A DNA stretch of 64,000 nucleotides, from the NCBI RefSeq assembly GCF_001748245.1, contig NZ_BDFO01000001.1, positions 3,216,499 to 3,280,498 of the forward strand. The letters run 5' to 3'. Below are positions 16,637-26,500 of the stretch, one piece after another (within the stretch, counting starts at the first letter, position 1; each line of letters begins with the position of its first letter). Made by a program: the position numbers and the translations under genes. Under the pieces are notes generated by a model. The model was not told the origin of the DNA, did no database searches, and saw nothing but the letters and a program-made list of their open reading frames with translations. This stretch comes from Oligoflexus tunisiensis (GTDB taxonomy: Bacteria; Bdellovibrionota_B; Oligoflexia; Oligoflexales; Oligoflexaceae).

Positions 16637-17128
16637 TTAGGGTAGATCGTAAACGCCAACAACCTTCGCAGCCCATGGACAGAAGCTTTTCACCGTGCTT
16701 AGCCATTCCGCCTTGTTGGCTTCAACATAGGAAGGGCGGCCGTCGCAGAGCTCAATCGTAAGGCTTTCAAAGGTGAGAGAATCAGGAACGGCATGAAAAG
16801 TCCAGGAGCCACTGCAGGACGCGCCATCGGCCAGGGTCATCATCGGGACCAGCGTACCGCCGTTGGTGAGAAGGCCTTTCGCGTCGCTTATCGCTGATGC
16901 CGATGTGGTATAAACCCAGAACTCCTCGCCCACGATATCAAACTGAATCATGGCCCCTTCAGGGCGCGGGATATAGCCCTCGGATTCGGCGACACAGCTG
17001 TTGCTGAAAATCTCGGCGGGACCCTTGCCCGGGGGATCGGCGCAAACAGGAGCATAGATCAAGGGACAGGCCTGGCTCGTGCCGGTCGCGGCCAGGCCGG
17101 TGATCATCCAGAGGATGAACGGTTTCAT
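16637..17128 (-). CDS. Secreted protein with Kazal-like N-terminal motif
   Basis: The 163-residue product has a signal peptide ending near 'ATGTSQA'. The mature protein starts 'CPLIYAPVCADPPGKG' and continues 'FSNSCVAESEGY'. This C-P-x-[IV]-Y-x-P-V-C ... S-N-x-C-x-A arrangement is like Kazal-type protease inhibitor domains and like the protein encoded at 14956. The C-terminal 120 residues are a separate, unrecognised domain with four more Cys. Start chosen at 17128 because 'GGAGG' lies eight nt upstream; a frame from 17218 lacks a ribosome site. A sigma-54 promoter match lies 74-89 nt upstream. Confidence 0.65.
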   Translation of the reverse strand: MKPFILWMITGLAATGTSQACPLIYAPVCADPPGKGPAEIFSNSCVAESEGYIPRPEGAMIQFDIVGEEFWVYTTSASAISDAKGLLTNGGTLVPMMTLADGASCSGSWTFHAVPDSLTFESLTIELCDGRPSYVEANKAEWLSTVKSFCPWAAKVVGVYDLP

Positions 17129-17201
17129 GATAGTGTCCTCCATGACAAACAATCCGACTTGTCGAATTGGCAAGTCTGGTTGCGTTCTGTGTCTATCAGA
17201 G

Positions 17202-17217
17202 AGCAAATACGGGGCCA
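17202..17217 (-). promoter_or_regulatory. Sigma-54 (-24/-12) promoter for the secreted protein pair
   Basis: Read on the reverse strand from 17217, the site is TGGCCCCGTATTTGCT. It matches TGGCACGNNNNTTGCW at five of six -24 positions and all of TTGCT, with the GG and GC ten bases apart. Expected start is near 17191, giving a leader of about 60 nt to the ATG at 17128. Confidence 0.6.
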
Positions 17218-17353
17218 AAAGGTTTGGATGGTGGGATGAGGAGACGGCGGGAGTTAAGTCCTTGCAAAAAATTCAATACGGGGTTTGACTGGGCAGCCGT
17301 CAAAGGCAGCCCTTGTGCAGGAATATGGAGGGATGTCCAGGTTTCTGGAAGCT

Positions 17354-18904
17354 CTAGCGACAGGTGAAGGAAGAATCCAGGTTGGGATCACCCTTGCCAT
17401 CCCATCGTGCTCTTTGCGGATAAGGACAGAGAGGTCGGGTTCGGCGCACGGGTTTTTTCGGATCATCATCCACGAATTGCGTGGCGATCAGAGCCTCGGG
17501 CGCGCGGCCTTTTTCCACCCAATCCATCAGGGCCAGCAGCGCATCATGAGCCGGATCCTCCGGGGCACCTTGATTATCCACGGTGCCGTTGAAAATTTGC
17601 GGACCGGATCCGGTTAAACAATGACCCATGCCCGACACCATGAAGAGCCGGTAAAAATCCTGAGCCTGTGGATATTTCTTTAAAACCTTCGTGTAATAGT
17701 CGATCGAATGTTGTGCAGGGACGGCCGCATCCGCCCAGCCGTGATAGTGAAGGATCTTATAACGCTTGCGTGATAACGTATCCCGATCGGCATTTAGAAT
17801 CGACGCCAGTTCGCGATCCGCTTTCGCCACAGCCTCCTGGACGGAAATTTGGAGAACATCCAGCTTTGCGTTCTGATAAACCATCGGTCCAAAGAAAGCA
17901 TAGGAAAGACTGTTCGCCAAAGGTTCCGGCGCACCCCACATGGTCGGGCCGGTAAACCAGGTGGGCCATTGAAAGGGTCCGTCTTCAAAACCCTGGGTGT
18001 AACGGAAACCGTGAACGCCTTGGGGGCCATCGTAAATCGCCTGCACGGCCGCCATCTGCTGTTTTGAAAAACAAGGCTTGGGACCTGGGCACATAAGGCC
18101 TTTGAAATTCGGTTCACAGGACGCCATCGGATCGACGATGCCATCCTTCAATCCATCGGCGGCATCACACTGCTTCAGAGACTCAAGGCGGAGCGCCTGA
18201 ATATGCGCGGGCTGCAGTTTATCCGGCAGGCGGTCGAGCACTTGCCGGACATGCAGAAGTGCGGTGAAACCATGCGTCCACCGCAGAGCCGGGGCACCTG
18301 CAAGAATACCGTGGAAGTCCTCGGGATAACGCTGCGCTTCCATCAGACCTTCACGGCCTCCATCGGAGCAGCCGGTCATATAACGAAAAACCGCGGGTTT
18401 TCCATAAAATTTTTGAACGACGGTTTGCGCCAGCTGATTGGTTTCATGCACAGCCCGATGACCGAAATCCACGATTTTTTCGGGATGACCGATGGACCAG
18501 CGGGTGTCGTCATCATAACCCTTGTGACCATTATCCGTTCCAGCGACGGCAAAGCCACGTTTCAGATAATGAACCAGGCTATGATGATGAATGGTGCCGG
18601 CAAATCCTCCATTCCCGACCTGAAGGTAGCGGCCATTCCAGTTTGTTTCCGGCAGCCAGACCTCCATACCAATGTCGGAGTCTGGCCTGGGCCGGTGCTG
18701 GATTCGCACGCGACAGAAGCGCGGCAGATCCTTGAAGGTTGTTTCACTACGAAAGGTGGCTTCGCTGGCCGGAATGGTGAGAACCCCCTGCGTGATGCTC
18801 TCCAGCCTGGCGTCCGGAAAACCCTTGTGCAGGGGTTCGCAGACCTGGGAATAGCCAACGGGAGTGAGACTGACGAGCAGGAGGAAAGAGGCAAGAGCAC
18901 GCAT
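17354..18904 (-). CDS. Tannase / feruloyl esterase family protein
   Basis: The 516-residue secreted protein has a signal peptide (MRALASFLLL...GYS). The family's CS-D-HC signature is present: Cys-Ser in 'GCSDGGREG' (Ser180), Asp in 'GWADAAVPAQ', and His-Cys in 'GMGHCLTGSGP'. Other family blocks include 'YLQVGNGGFAG', 'GFAVAGTDNGHKG' and 'FHGILAGAPA'. Members hydrolyse ester bonds of phenolic acids (tannins, feruloylated polysaccharides) or related substrates outside the cytoplasm. The exact substrate cannot be read from sequence. It stands alone, with no transporter or regulator adjacent. Confidence 0.88.
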   Translation of the reverse strand: MRALASFLLLVSLTPVGYSQVCEPLHKGFPDARLESITQGVLTIPASEATFRSETTFKDLPRFCRVRIQHRPRPDSDIGMEVWLPETNWNGRYLQVGNGGFAGTIHHHSLVHYLKRGFAVAGTDNGHKGYDDDTRWSIGHPEKIVDFGHRAVHETNQLAQTVVQKFYGKPAVFRYMTGCSDGGREGLMEAQRYPEDFHGILAGAPALRWTHGFTALLHVRQVLDRLPDKLQPAHIQALRLESLKQCDAADGLKDGIVDPMASCEPNFKGLMCPGPKPCFSKQQMAAVQAIYDGPQGVHGFRYTQGFEDGPFQWPTWFTGPTMWGAPEPLANSLSYAFFGPMVYQNAKLDVLQISVQEAVAKADRELASILNADRDTLSRKRYKILHYHGWADAAVPAQHSIDYYTKVLKKYPQAQDFYRLFMVSGMGHCLTGSGPQIFNGTVDNQGAPEDPAHDALLALMDWVEKGRAPEALIATQFVDDDPKKPVRRTRPLCPYPQRARWDGKGDPNLDSSFTCR

Positions 18905-18970
18905 CGGGCACCTCGTGTGTGGGTGGGGACGATGTTTGCTCTTATAACAAGTTCAAGGTCCGTGCGCAAA

Positions 18971-19705
18971 TCAACGGCGACTGCCGAGCAGCCGCATCAA
19001 ACTCAGGAAGAGTCCAATAAAGTTCATATACATATTCAAAGCCGCGCTGTTCACAAAGATTTCAATTTCATCATCATGCGCCGATTGCTGCGCCAGCTTC
19101 CAGGCCACGGTACGCAGTTTTTGAGATTCATAGGCGATGAGAGCCGAGAAAAGTACAGCCCCAATCACAGCGTGCAATTTGATGGCAGCGTCCATGTAGG
19201 GCTGCAGCGCGGGTACAAAGGAGGCGAGAAGAATACCCAAACCATAGAGCATGAGCATGATCAAAGCCGAGAGGGCAAAGGTTCCAATGGGGCCCAGGTC
19301 GCGCTGGGTGGTTTTCCCATAGATCGCAAGACCGGCAAACGAGGCGCCGGAAAGTCCGGCGACCATCAGGATGGAATCCAGAGTGTACAGCAATCCGATC
19401 AAGCCGAGAGTCAAACCGGTCACCACCGAATATACGGCAAAGAGGGCCCGGGTCAGCGCCGGCTTCATGCTGAAGACCGAACCCTGAAAGGCAATCACAG
19501 TCAAAAGCTGGGTGCCAAAAATCCCAAGGGTCAGACCGCGACCCATGTTGATAAGGCCGCTCAGGAGCAGGCCGGATTGCAGAGAAACGTAGCCGACCAC
19601 GGCCGAGGCCAGAACGGCGAGGATCATGCGGGTGTAAACGTCCGCAATAAATTTGGTGGCCTTGGCTTTGGCGATGTCCGTCTGGGTAATCGTAATGGCT
19701 GTCAT
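18971..19705 (-). CDS. Bax inhibitor-1 (YccA/YbhL type) membrane protein
   Basis: The 244-residue protein has about seven hydrophobic spans. It shows the bacterial BI-1 pattern: N-terminal 'FIADVYTRMILAVLASAVVGY', 'RALFAVYSVVTGLTLG' and a C-terminal 'INFIGLFLSLMRLLGSRR'-like end (here 'MNFIGLFLSLMRLLG'). BI-1 proteins are implicated in pH-sensitive calcium leak or in control of membrane proteases; the role here is unknown. It is preceded on the same strand by the AmpG-like gene with a 74-nt gap, so co-transcription is possible. Confidence 0.9.
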   Translation of the reverse strand: MTAITITQTDIAKAKATKFIADVYTRMILAVLASAVVGYVSLQSGLLLSGLINMGRGLTLGIFGTQLLTVIAFQGSVFSMKPALTRALFAVYSVVTGLTLGLIGLLYTLDSILMVAGLSGASFAGLAIYGKTTQRDLGPIGTFALSALIMLMLYGLGILLASFVPALQPYMDAAIKLHAVIGAVLFSALIAYESQKLRTVAWKLAQQSAHDDEIEIFVNSAALNMYMNFIGLFLSLMRLLGSRR

Positions 19706-19779
19706 GGCATGGGATTCCTTGATGATAAAGGGATGTTAACCTACCAAGGACGTCCCATGACTCGCAATATTGCAGGGAA

Positions 19780-21048
19780 TTACACCACGGCTTCGGAGGA
19801 CGATTCCGGCAGGGCCTCGACGGGATCCTTCTGGCGCCAGGGAGCAAAGCGTCCCAGCATCATCATGCCAGGAACGGCGACGACCGTGCAGAAGGTAAAG
19901 AACCAAAACCAGCCCATGCTGCTCGCTAAAAAACCGGTGGCGGAGCTGAGCAGAACGCGTGGAACGCCCATGAGGCTTGAGAGCAGCGCGTACTGGGTAG
20001 CCGTAAAACGCTTATTCGCCAGGCTCGCCATGAAGGCCACGAAAGCCGCCGTCCCCATTCCGGACGCCAGATTTTCAAAGGAAATGACAGCACCGAGCAT
20101 CACAAGGTCATGACCGCGTGAGGCGAGAATCGCAAAACCCGCGGTGGACACCATCTGCAGAAAACCAAAGAGCCAGAGCGCGCGGTTGATGCCGATCTTC
20201 AGGAGCACGACACCACCCACGAAACTGCCGAGCAGAGTGGCCCAAAAACCGAAGAGTTTGACGATCGCACCGATTTCCGTCTTGCTGAAGCCGAGATCCA
20301 GGTAGAAGGGCGTTGTGAGCGCAGCAGCGAGATTATCACCGACCTTATAGAGAAGAATGAAGCAGAGCATCAGCCAGGCCTGGTCACGCGAGAAGTACTC
20401 ACGAAAAGGCTCCACCACGGATTCGCGCAGGGTGCGGGGTGGGGTTTCGGTGACCACAGGTTCGGGCGAGAAAAAGGTCGCGATAATCGCGGGAATGAGA
20501 CAGGCGCCCATGATAAAGAACACCACCGGCCAGGCGAGGATGTCGGCCAGGATCAAGCCGCCGCCGCTGACCGCCAGCATGCCGAGGCGGTAACCATAAA
20601 TATAATAGGACGAACCGAGGCCCAATTCCGCGGTCGTGAGATCCTCGCGCCGGTAGGCATCGATCACGATATCCTGACTCGCACTGAAAAAGGTAACGAG
20701 AAAGGCCATGCCCACGAAGGCCCAAAGTCCGAAGTCGCCCTGGGCGGGATTCGTGAGCCCCATGCCCCAGATGGCCAGCATCAGCAGCACCTGGGTCGCG
20801 ATGATCCAGCCACGCCGCCGACCGAGAAAGGGCAGGGCATAGCGGTCAAACAGAGGAGCCCAGACAAATTTCAAGGTATAGGGCAGACCGACGAGCGACA
20901 TGAGACCAATGTTCTCAAGGCTGACGGACGCGTCTTTCGCGCGAGCCTGCATGAGCGTAATGGTAATCAGAAGGGGAAGGCCGGAGGCCACACCCATGAT
21001 GAATGCAGTCAGCAGGCGGCGATTGACGAGCTGGCGAAGGGTAAGCAT
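19780..21048 (-). CDS. ampG: AmpG-like MFS permease
   Basis: The 422-residue protein has about 12 membrane spans and AmpG features: 'FIMGVASGLPLLIT', 'GLPYTLKFVWAPLFDRYALPFLGRRRGWI' in the first cytoplasmic loop, 'SASQDIVIDAYRRE' and 'AFVAFMASLANKRFTATQYALLSSLM'. AmpG imports anhydro-muropeptides from the periplasm for cell-wall recycling. The family also includes acetyl-CoA and other carriers, so the substrate is inferred from similarity. There is no amidase or beta-lactamase gene nearby. Confidence 0.82.
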   Translation of the reverse strand: MLTLRQLVNRRLLTAFIMGVASGLPLLITITLMQARAKDASVSLENIGLMSLVGLPYTLKFVWAPLFDRYALPFLGRRRGWIIATQVLLMLAIWGMGLTNPAQGDFGLWAFVGMAFLVTFFSASQDIVIDAYRREDLTTAELGLGSSYYIYGYRLGMLAVSGGGLILADILAWPVVFFIMGACLIPAIIATFFSPEPVVTETPPRTLRESVVEPFREYFSRDQAWLMLCFILLYKVGDNLAAALTTPFYLDLGFSKTEIGAIVKLFGFWATLLGSFVGGVVLLKIGINRALWLFGFLQMVSTAGFAILASRGHDLVMLGAVISFENLASGMGTAAFVAFMASLANKRFTATQYALLSSLMGVPRVLLSSATGFLASSMGWFWFFTFCTVVAVPGMMMLGRFAPWRQKDPVEALPESSSEAVV

Positions 21049-21141
21049 GGAGCTGATCTCTTCAAAATTAACTGAAGTTCTTACTTTATCAAATGCCCCC
21101 CCGACCGTAAACCTGACTTCTTCGCCGCGGCCTGGTCCTGG

Positions 21142-22407
21142 TCAAGGATTTTGGAAGAACTGCGGATGCGACCTGAGACGAGTGGGAATGGAAAATTTCT
21201 TTTCCTCGTCCTGCACATGCTGGTCCACATCCCGTGCAATCTCCGCCCAGGGGATTGCGTCCAGCGAAGCCTGCGAACCCGCCAGGGTCCTGATCACCGC
21301 GTAACCATAAATCGTCATGGCCCAGCCCGGATGGCAACCAAAACTGGTTCGATCCGGACGTGAGGCCGTGAGAATGGTCATCCGGGGAAGAGCGGCGAGG
21401 GAGCTGGGGTTTTCCGCGGGATCGCTGGTCGTGGAAATGAAACCACCCGTATAGCAGCCCTGAAGAATGATATATTTTTTGGTGGCGCTGGCGCTCATCA
21501 TCACCGCCGCCAGGGCGTCGGGCGTGAGATCCTGCAAAGCCTGGCAGCCTTCCTCCTCTTCATCCAGAACCAAAGCGGGAGCCTGGCTCAAGCAGAGTTC
21601 CTTATAACGCTCGCTGTTTTCTGCCGGCACCGGGGCGGCGCCATGCGAAGAAACATAAAGATAAAATTGATCCGGGTTCTGGTTGATCGAGGTCTGAATC
21701 GTGGCGAGGATGGCCTCACGCTTCGCCAGACGACAGTTTTGAATGAAAGGCTTGAGCGACTCGAACTGCTCCTTGTCGAGATGATATTCGACAAAGTCGG
21801 GGGCCGCAGCAAAACACGCGACCTCTTCGGGCTTGAGGCCTTTATCCACCAGAATCCGCTGCATGAAATACAGCTCCTGAATGAAATTCGCATTGCCCGA
21901 ACTGCCGGCCACCAGAACAGCCTTGTAACCACGTCGCTCCTTGGACTCTGAAAACTTCAAAGGCGCGGTGATGGATTTCTTCTCATCCTTCAGCCAGGTG
22001 ACCAGACCCTCGAATTTATCGGCGCCGTATTTCCGCAAAGGCTCCGGATTGCCCGGGGCCCGCAGGATAAAGGACGGATAGGAACCTCGCATACCAAAGG
22101 TGTCCATGACCTCGGGCCGATGCGAGACATCCACCTTGGCCACCAGATAGCGACCCTTTCCATCGCGGGCTGCGCGCTGAAGCGGACGCCTCAGGGTCTG
22201 GCAAGGCCCACACCAGTCCGCGTAAAATTCCAAAAGGAGCGGCTTGGAAAGAGGTGCCTTGAGGAGTTCCTGAGCGAAGGCAGGTTCCACCAGCAGGAGT
22301 TCACCTTCAGCGTTGGCCTGTTCCACTTCCGCCAGCGTGGCGACCGAACGGGTGGTGACACAGCCTGATAACAGGATCAGGAAAATGGAGAGGATGATGA
22401 ATCGCAC
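21142..22407 (-). CDS. Lipoprotein: thioredoxin domain fused to C13-like peptidase domain
   Basis: The 421-residue protein has a lipobox (LILLSGC). A thioredoxin fold spans about 40-145, with active site WCGPC at 65-69, 'KVDVSHRPEV' and the cis-Pro block 'RGSYPSFIL'. From about 160 it follows peptidase clan CD, most like family C13 (legumain/GPI8): 'YKAVLVAGSSGNANF' (161-175), His255 in 'YLYVSSHGA', Cys318 in 'YIILQGCYTGGF', and 'ILTASRPDRTSFG' (345-357). The His-Gly and x-Cys-x-x-Gly motifs are the catalytic dyad positions. It would be a periplasmic or outer-membrane-anchored thiol-redox and cysteine-peptidase protein. It is divergent from an M48 metalloprotease gene. Confidence 0.72.
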   Translation of the reverse strand: MRFIILSIFLILLSGCVTTRSVATLAEVEQANAEGELLLVEPAFAQELLKAPLSKPLLLEFYADWCGPCQTLRRPLQRAARDGKGRYLVAKVDVSHRPEVMDTFGMRGSYPSFILRAPGNPEPLRKYGADKFEGLVTWLKDEKKSITAPLKFSESKERRGYKAVLVAGSSGNANFIQELYFMQRILVDKGLKPEEVACFAAAPDFVEYHLDKEQFESLKPFIQNCRLAKREAILATIQTSINQNPDQFYLYVSSHGAAPVPAENSERYKELCLSQAPALVLDEEEEGCQALQDLTPDALAAVMMSASATKKYIILQGCYTGGFISTTSDPAENPSSLAALPRMTILTASRPDRTSFGCHPGWAMTIYGYAVIRTLAGSQASLDAIPWAEIARDVDQHVQDEEKKFSIPTRLRSHPQFFQNP

Positions 22408-22601
22408 CGGTATCGCTCCTCGTAGGGTCCGCCTGGCCTGCGTTATGCGGCCTTTGCCGGGTTATAGTGGTTTTGCCCGGATTGGGCAATGGTTTCAGCG
22501 GCGCAGACGGCCGAAAAGTCATGCGAACCTGAATTTTTCGTTCTCGCCTTCGGCAGGCGATTCCTTTATGGTGAAAGGCGGTGTTCCCTGGGAGGCATGG
22601 C

Positions 22602-23426
22602 ATGCGAGTTTTGCTGCTCTTTTGTTTCTTATTGTCAGGCTGTGGTCTGTTGGAATGGAAGGACCGGGCCCTGGACGCTCTGGTCGACCGGATTCCCACC
22701 GATATGGAAGAGGGACTGGGACAACAGATTCTGCCGACCGTCCTGCCGCCCGAAGCTGTTCTGCAGGATTCCTTGCTGCAGAGGCGCTTGCAAAACCTGC
22801 TGAATCCGCTCGTGACCCGCAATAAGATCAAGGAACCTTCCATCAAGATTTACATCAGCCGCGACAAGGAACTGAATGCCTTTGCCCTGCCCGGCGGCAT
22901 TTTGATTTTCAATGCGGGCATGCTGATGGCTGCGGGCAGTCCCGAGGAAATCCTGGGCGTGGCCGCGCATGAGCTGGCGCATGTTACCGAAAAGCATGTG
23001 CTGAAATCCATGATTCAAAGCCTGAGCTTGGCGGCCATCGTCACCTATTTCCTGGGCGATGTGTCCGAACTGGGTGCCTATATTCTGCAGCAAAGCCAGG
23101 TGCTTTTGCAAAATGGTTTCACCCGAACGCAGGAGGCTGAGGCGGATCGCATCGGCTTTGATTACCTGGTGACAGCCGGAATCCATCCCCAGGGCATGAC
23201 GCATTTCTTCCAAAGGCTTGAAAAGAAACGCTCCACCAGCACGGAAGACAGCAAACAACTCCAGCGCATGAGTGTTTTCTTGAGTACGCATCCTTTGACA
23301 GAGGAACGCATTCGCCAGGTGCAGGAACGCATGGCGGCTCTCACGAGTGAGCAAAAACAAAGGTTGAAACCCCAGGTCTTTGACCTTAAGGATTTTCAAT
23401 CACGACTGAATCAATATCTTCAGTAG
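22602..23426 (+). CDS. M48 family metalloprotease lipoprotein
   Basis: The 274-residue protein has a lipobox ('LLSGC'). The zinc motif 'HELAH' is followed by 'VTEKHVL', and the third ligand motif 'EAEADRIGFDYL' is complete. 'LNAFALPGGILIFNAGML' is the usual M48 beta-hairpin block before the zinc helix. Members such as LoiP/BepA act on misfolded outer-membrane proteins in the periplasm. The start at 22602 has 'GGGAGG' upstream; GTG at 22581 is an in-frame alternative without a signal peptide at its very start. It is divergent from the thioredoxin-C13 gene with about 195 nt between them. Confidence 0.9.
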   Translation: MRVLLLFCFLLSGCGLLEWKDRALDALVDRIPTDMEEGLGQQILPTVLPPEAVLQDSLLQRRLQNLLNPLVTRNKIKEPSIKIYISRDKELNAFALPGGILIFNAGMLMAAGSPEEILGVAAHELAHVTEKHVLKSMIQSLSLAAIVTYFLGDVSELGAYILQQSQVLLQNGFTRTQEAEADRIGFDYLVTAGIHPQGMTHFFQRLEKKRSTSTEDSKQLQRMSVFLSTHPLTEERIRQVQERMAALTSEQKQRLKPQVFDLKDFQSRLNQYLQ

Positions 23427-23564
23427 GAAGACAATTTCCGCGTATTTTGACCTTAATACCAGGCCCGCCCGGTAAATTCTTCCTCGATACCTTTTTTTCA
23501 AAACACCGAAAGCCCAGACAACCCTCAGTCTCTTCAACAGAGGTGTTTGATCTTGGCTCGAGGA

Positions 23565-26500
23565 ATGAAAAAACTTCAAAGATTCCCTTCAGCTGTCGCG
23601 CGAATGCTGATCAGCTGCCTTTGGCTTTGCGGCTGGAGTCAGGTGTTCGCTGCTCCCGTCCTGGAGCTGAACGGCGACCGGATCGAGCAGCTGCAGCTGG
23701 GAACCTGGCTCAGCCTTTATCACGACCCGACCGCGCAGCTTTCCCTGGAGCAACTGACCCAAGCGCCCTATGCGGACGCCTTCATGCCGCAGACGCGCGG
23801 CATCATTTCCAAGGGCTATATGGCGAAGGGCGTATTCTGGGCCCGGCTCAGCATTCGGAATACGAGCGAGGCGCCTTTGCCTCTGCACATCGTTTCCCGC
23901 TATGCAACCCTTGATAAGCTGTCTCTTTATGAAGTGAAGGAGTCCTTTGAACCCATTACACTCTGGGTCCTCGGGGATCTGGTCCGGGCAAGTGAGAGAC
24001 CCATACAACACCGGTTGCCCATCTTTCCTCTCGAGATCGAGCCGGGGCTGCATCACTACTATTTCAAAATGGAAACGACCAGTGCGGTGATCTTCGCGCT
24101 GGAAGCCTGGACGCCCAAGGCCTTTGTCGACTCTGAACTGGCGGAACAGTTGTTTTATGGCAGCATTCTGGGCATCTGCATTGTCATGTTTTTCTATAAT
24201 CTTTTTGTCTATTTCAAGTTCTCCCAGCGAGCCTATCTGTTCTATTGCTCCTATATCTTCTCGTATCTCTGTTTCTTCGCTCTCTATAATGGGCTGGCGT
24301 CGATTTACGTCGCACCGGATGCGGTGGGCTCCTGGTGGATGCGCGATGGCATTTACGTTGTCATTGACTGCATCTCCTTAACGGCGGTGGCCTTTTCCAT
24401 CGCCTTTTTGAATCTGAAGGATACTCATAAAAGGATCTTCCGCTTCTACCGAATCCTCCAGGGCCTCTGCCTTGTGAATATCGCCAACTGGCTCCTCTTC
24501 AGCTCCTCGTTTTTTGCCCTGCAATTTACCCTGGCCATGAGCTTTGGCCTCTCCTGCATCCTGATCGGTGTGGGCTTTTACCGCATGTTCCGTTTCCGAC
24601 CCGCGCGGTTTTATGTCCTGGCCTGGACCTTCATCATGCTGGGCAATATCGTGACGCTTTTGGCCAATAACGCGGCGATTCCGTCGACCGGCTGGGTGCC
24701 CTGGCTGCAGCCCTTGGGTGCGGCAGCGGAACTCGTGCTTCTGTCGCTGGCTTTGGGGGAGAAATTCGCCCTGCTTCAGGCGGAAAGGGAAGCCAGTCTG
24801 CAGGAACAGCAGCGTCTGCAGGCGATCGCCTTTGAGGCTGAAAAAAGTTCACGGGAAGCCACGCAGCGGAGTCTTGATGAACAGAAGCGCTTGAATGAAC
24901 AGAGGGATCAGCTGGTGGCCAACACCAGTCATGAACTGCGGACGCCTCTCAACGGTATGATGGGACTGGCTCAGGCCATTCAAAGGCGCGAACAGGGCAA
25001 CCTTACTCCCGATTCCCTGCGGAGTCTGGATGGCATCATACGCAGCGGCCAAAGACTGGCCGCACTCCTGGGTGACCTTCTGGATTTCTCGCGCGGCGAA
25101 CGCCAGGTGATGTCCCTTTATCCGGCCCCCACCAGCCTGAACGATCAAATCAATCTGGTCTTTGATATCCTCCGCCCCACACTGGGCGAGGATCCCATCG
25201 AGCTGGTCAACCTCGTGGGCGCCGACGATGTGATTGTTCACGCTGATCCCGATCGCCTGCAGCAGATCCTTTTCAACCTCGTCAGCAACGCGATCAAGTT
25301 CACCTCCAAGGGGAAAATCAAGGTTTCCGCCCTGGTTCAAGGGGATATCGTGACCGTGCGTGTGAGTGATTCCGGCAACGGAATCGATGCGGCGGACCAT
25401 GAACGCATCTTTACCGCCTTCACGCAGGCCGATGGCGGCATCGCTCGACGTCACGGAGGGCTTGGCCTGGGTCTGGCCATCGTCAAGCAGATCGTGGAGG
25501 CCCATGGCGGGGTCGTGGGTGTGCAATCCGTTCCCAACTTCGGTAGCACGTTCTGGTTCACGCTGAGTCTGAATCAGGCGCCTGAGCCCTCCCTGTCACG
25601 CCCCGATCAGAAGCTTATGGTTGATCGCAAGGTCAGTTTTGAGTCGCAACTGGAATCCGCGCGGCGTGGAAATTCCGGGCTGGCACCGATAACAAAAATT
25701 TCGGGCTGGGCGGATCAGGATCAACTGCATGCCAGCCTCGATATTTTGATTGTGGATGATGAGCCGATGAACCGGCAGGTGCTGGAGGAAATCCTCCGCA
25801 TGAGCGGTCATCGGACTCAGGGCGTTGGCGACGGACCGACAGCCCTCGATCTGATTCGCAACAAGAGCAAATTTGATGTCATCCTGCTCGATATCATGAT
25901 GCCGGAGATGAGCGGCTACGATGTGCTGCGGCACCTCAGGCAGGAATATAACGAAGCGGAGTTGCCGGTGATCGTGCTCTCCGCCAAGGCTTTGGAAAAG
26001 GATCTCCTCGCCGCTTATGCGTTGGGCGCCAGCGACTATATCCTCAAGCCTTTCTCGGCCACCGAGGTGGATGCGCGTCTGCATCATCAGGCTCGACTCA
26101 AGGCGGCGATCGAAAAAAATCTACACATTCAAAACGAAAGCTTGCAGCTCCGCGACGCTTTAAAATCCGTGGAGGAACAGCTGCAGCATGCCGAACGCCT
26201 CGCTTCTATGGGCGCGGCAACAGCCGGCATTGCGCATGAATTGAGCAATCCGCTTCTGCATTTTAAAACGCTGATGGAGTGGCTCCGTCAGGGTATCGAA
26301 TCATCCATGAACGCAGCCGAGCCGCAGGCCAAAATTCTGGGTTACTGCGATCTTGCGGATCGGACGGTGCAAACCATGCTCGGCATGACCGAATCCATCA
26401 AAGCGGTCATGCGCCATCAACCGCAGGACGCCGCGCGGTACGAGGTGGATCGGATCGTCGAGGATGTGGTCAACATTCTGCATCATAAACTCAAATACTT

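Noticed and set aside
18203..20113. A 636-residue forward open frame opposite the tannase, BI-1 and AmpG genes.
   Set aside because: It lies antisense to three well-supported genes, has no recognisable domain, low-complexity basic composition and no ribosome site. It arises from the high GC content.
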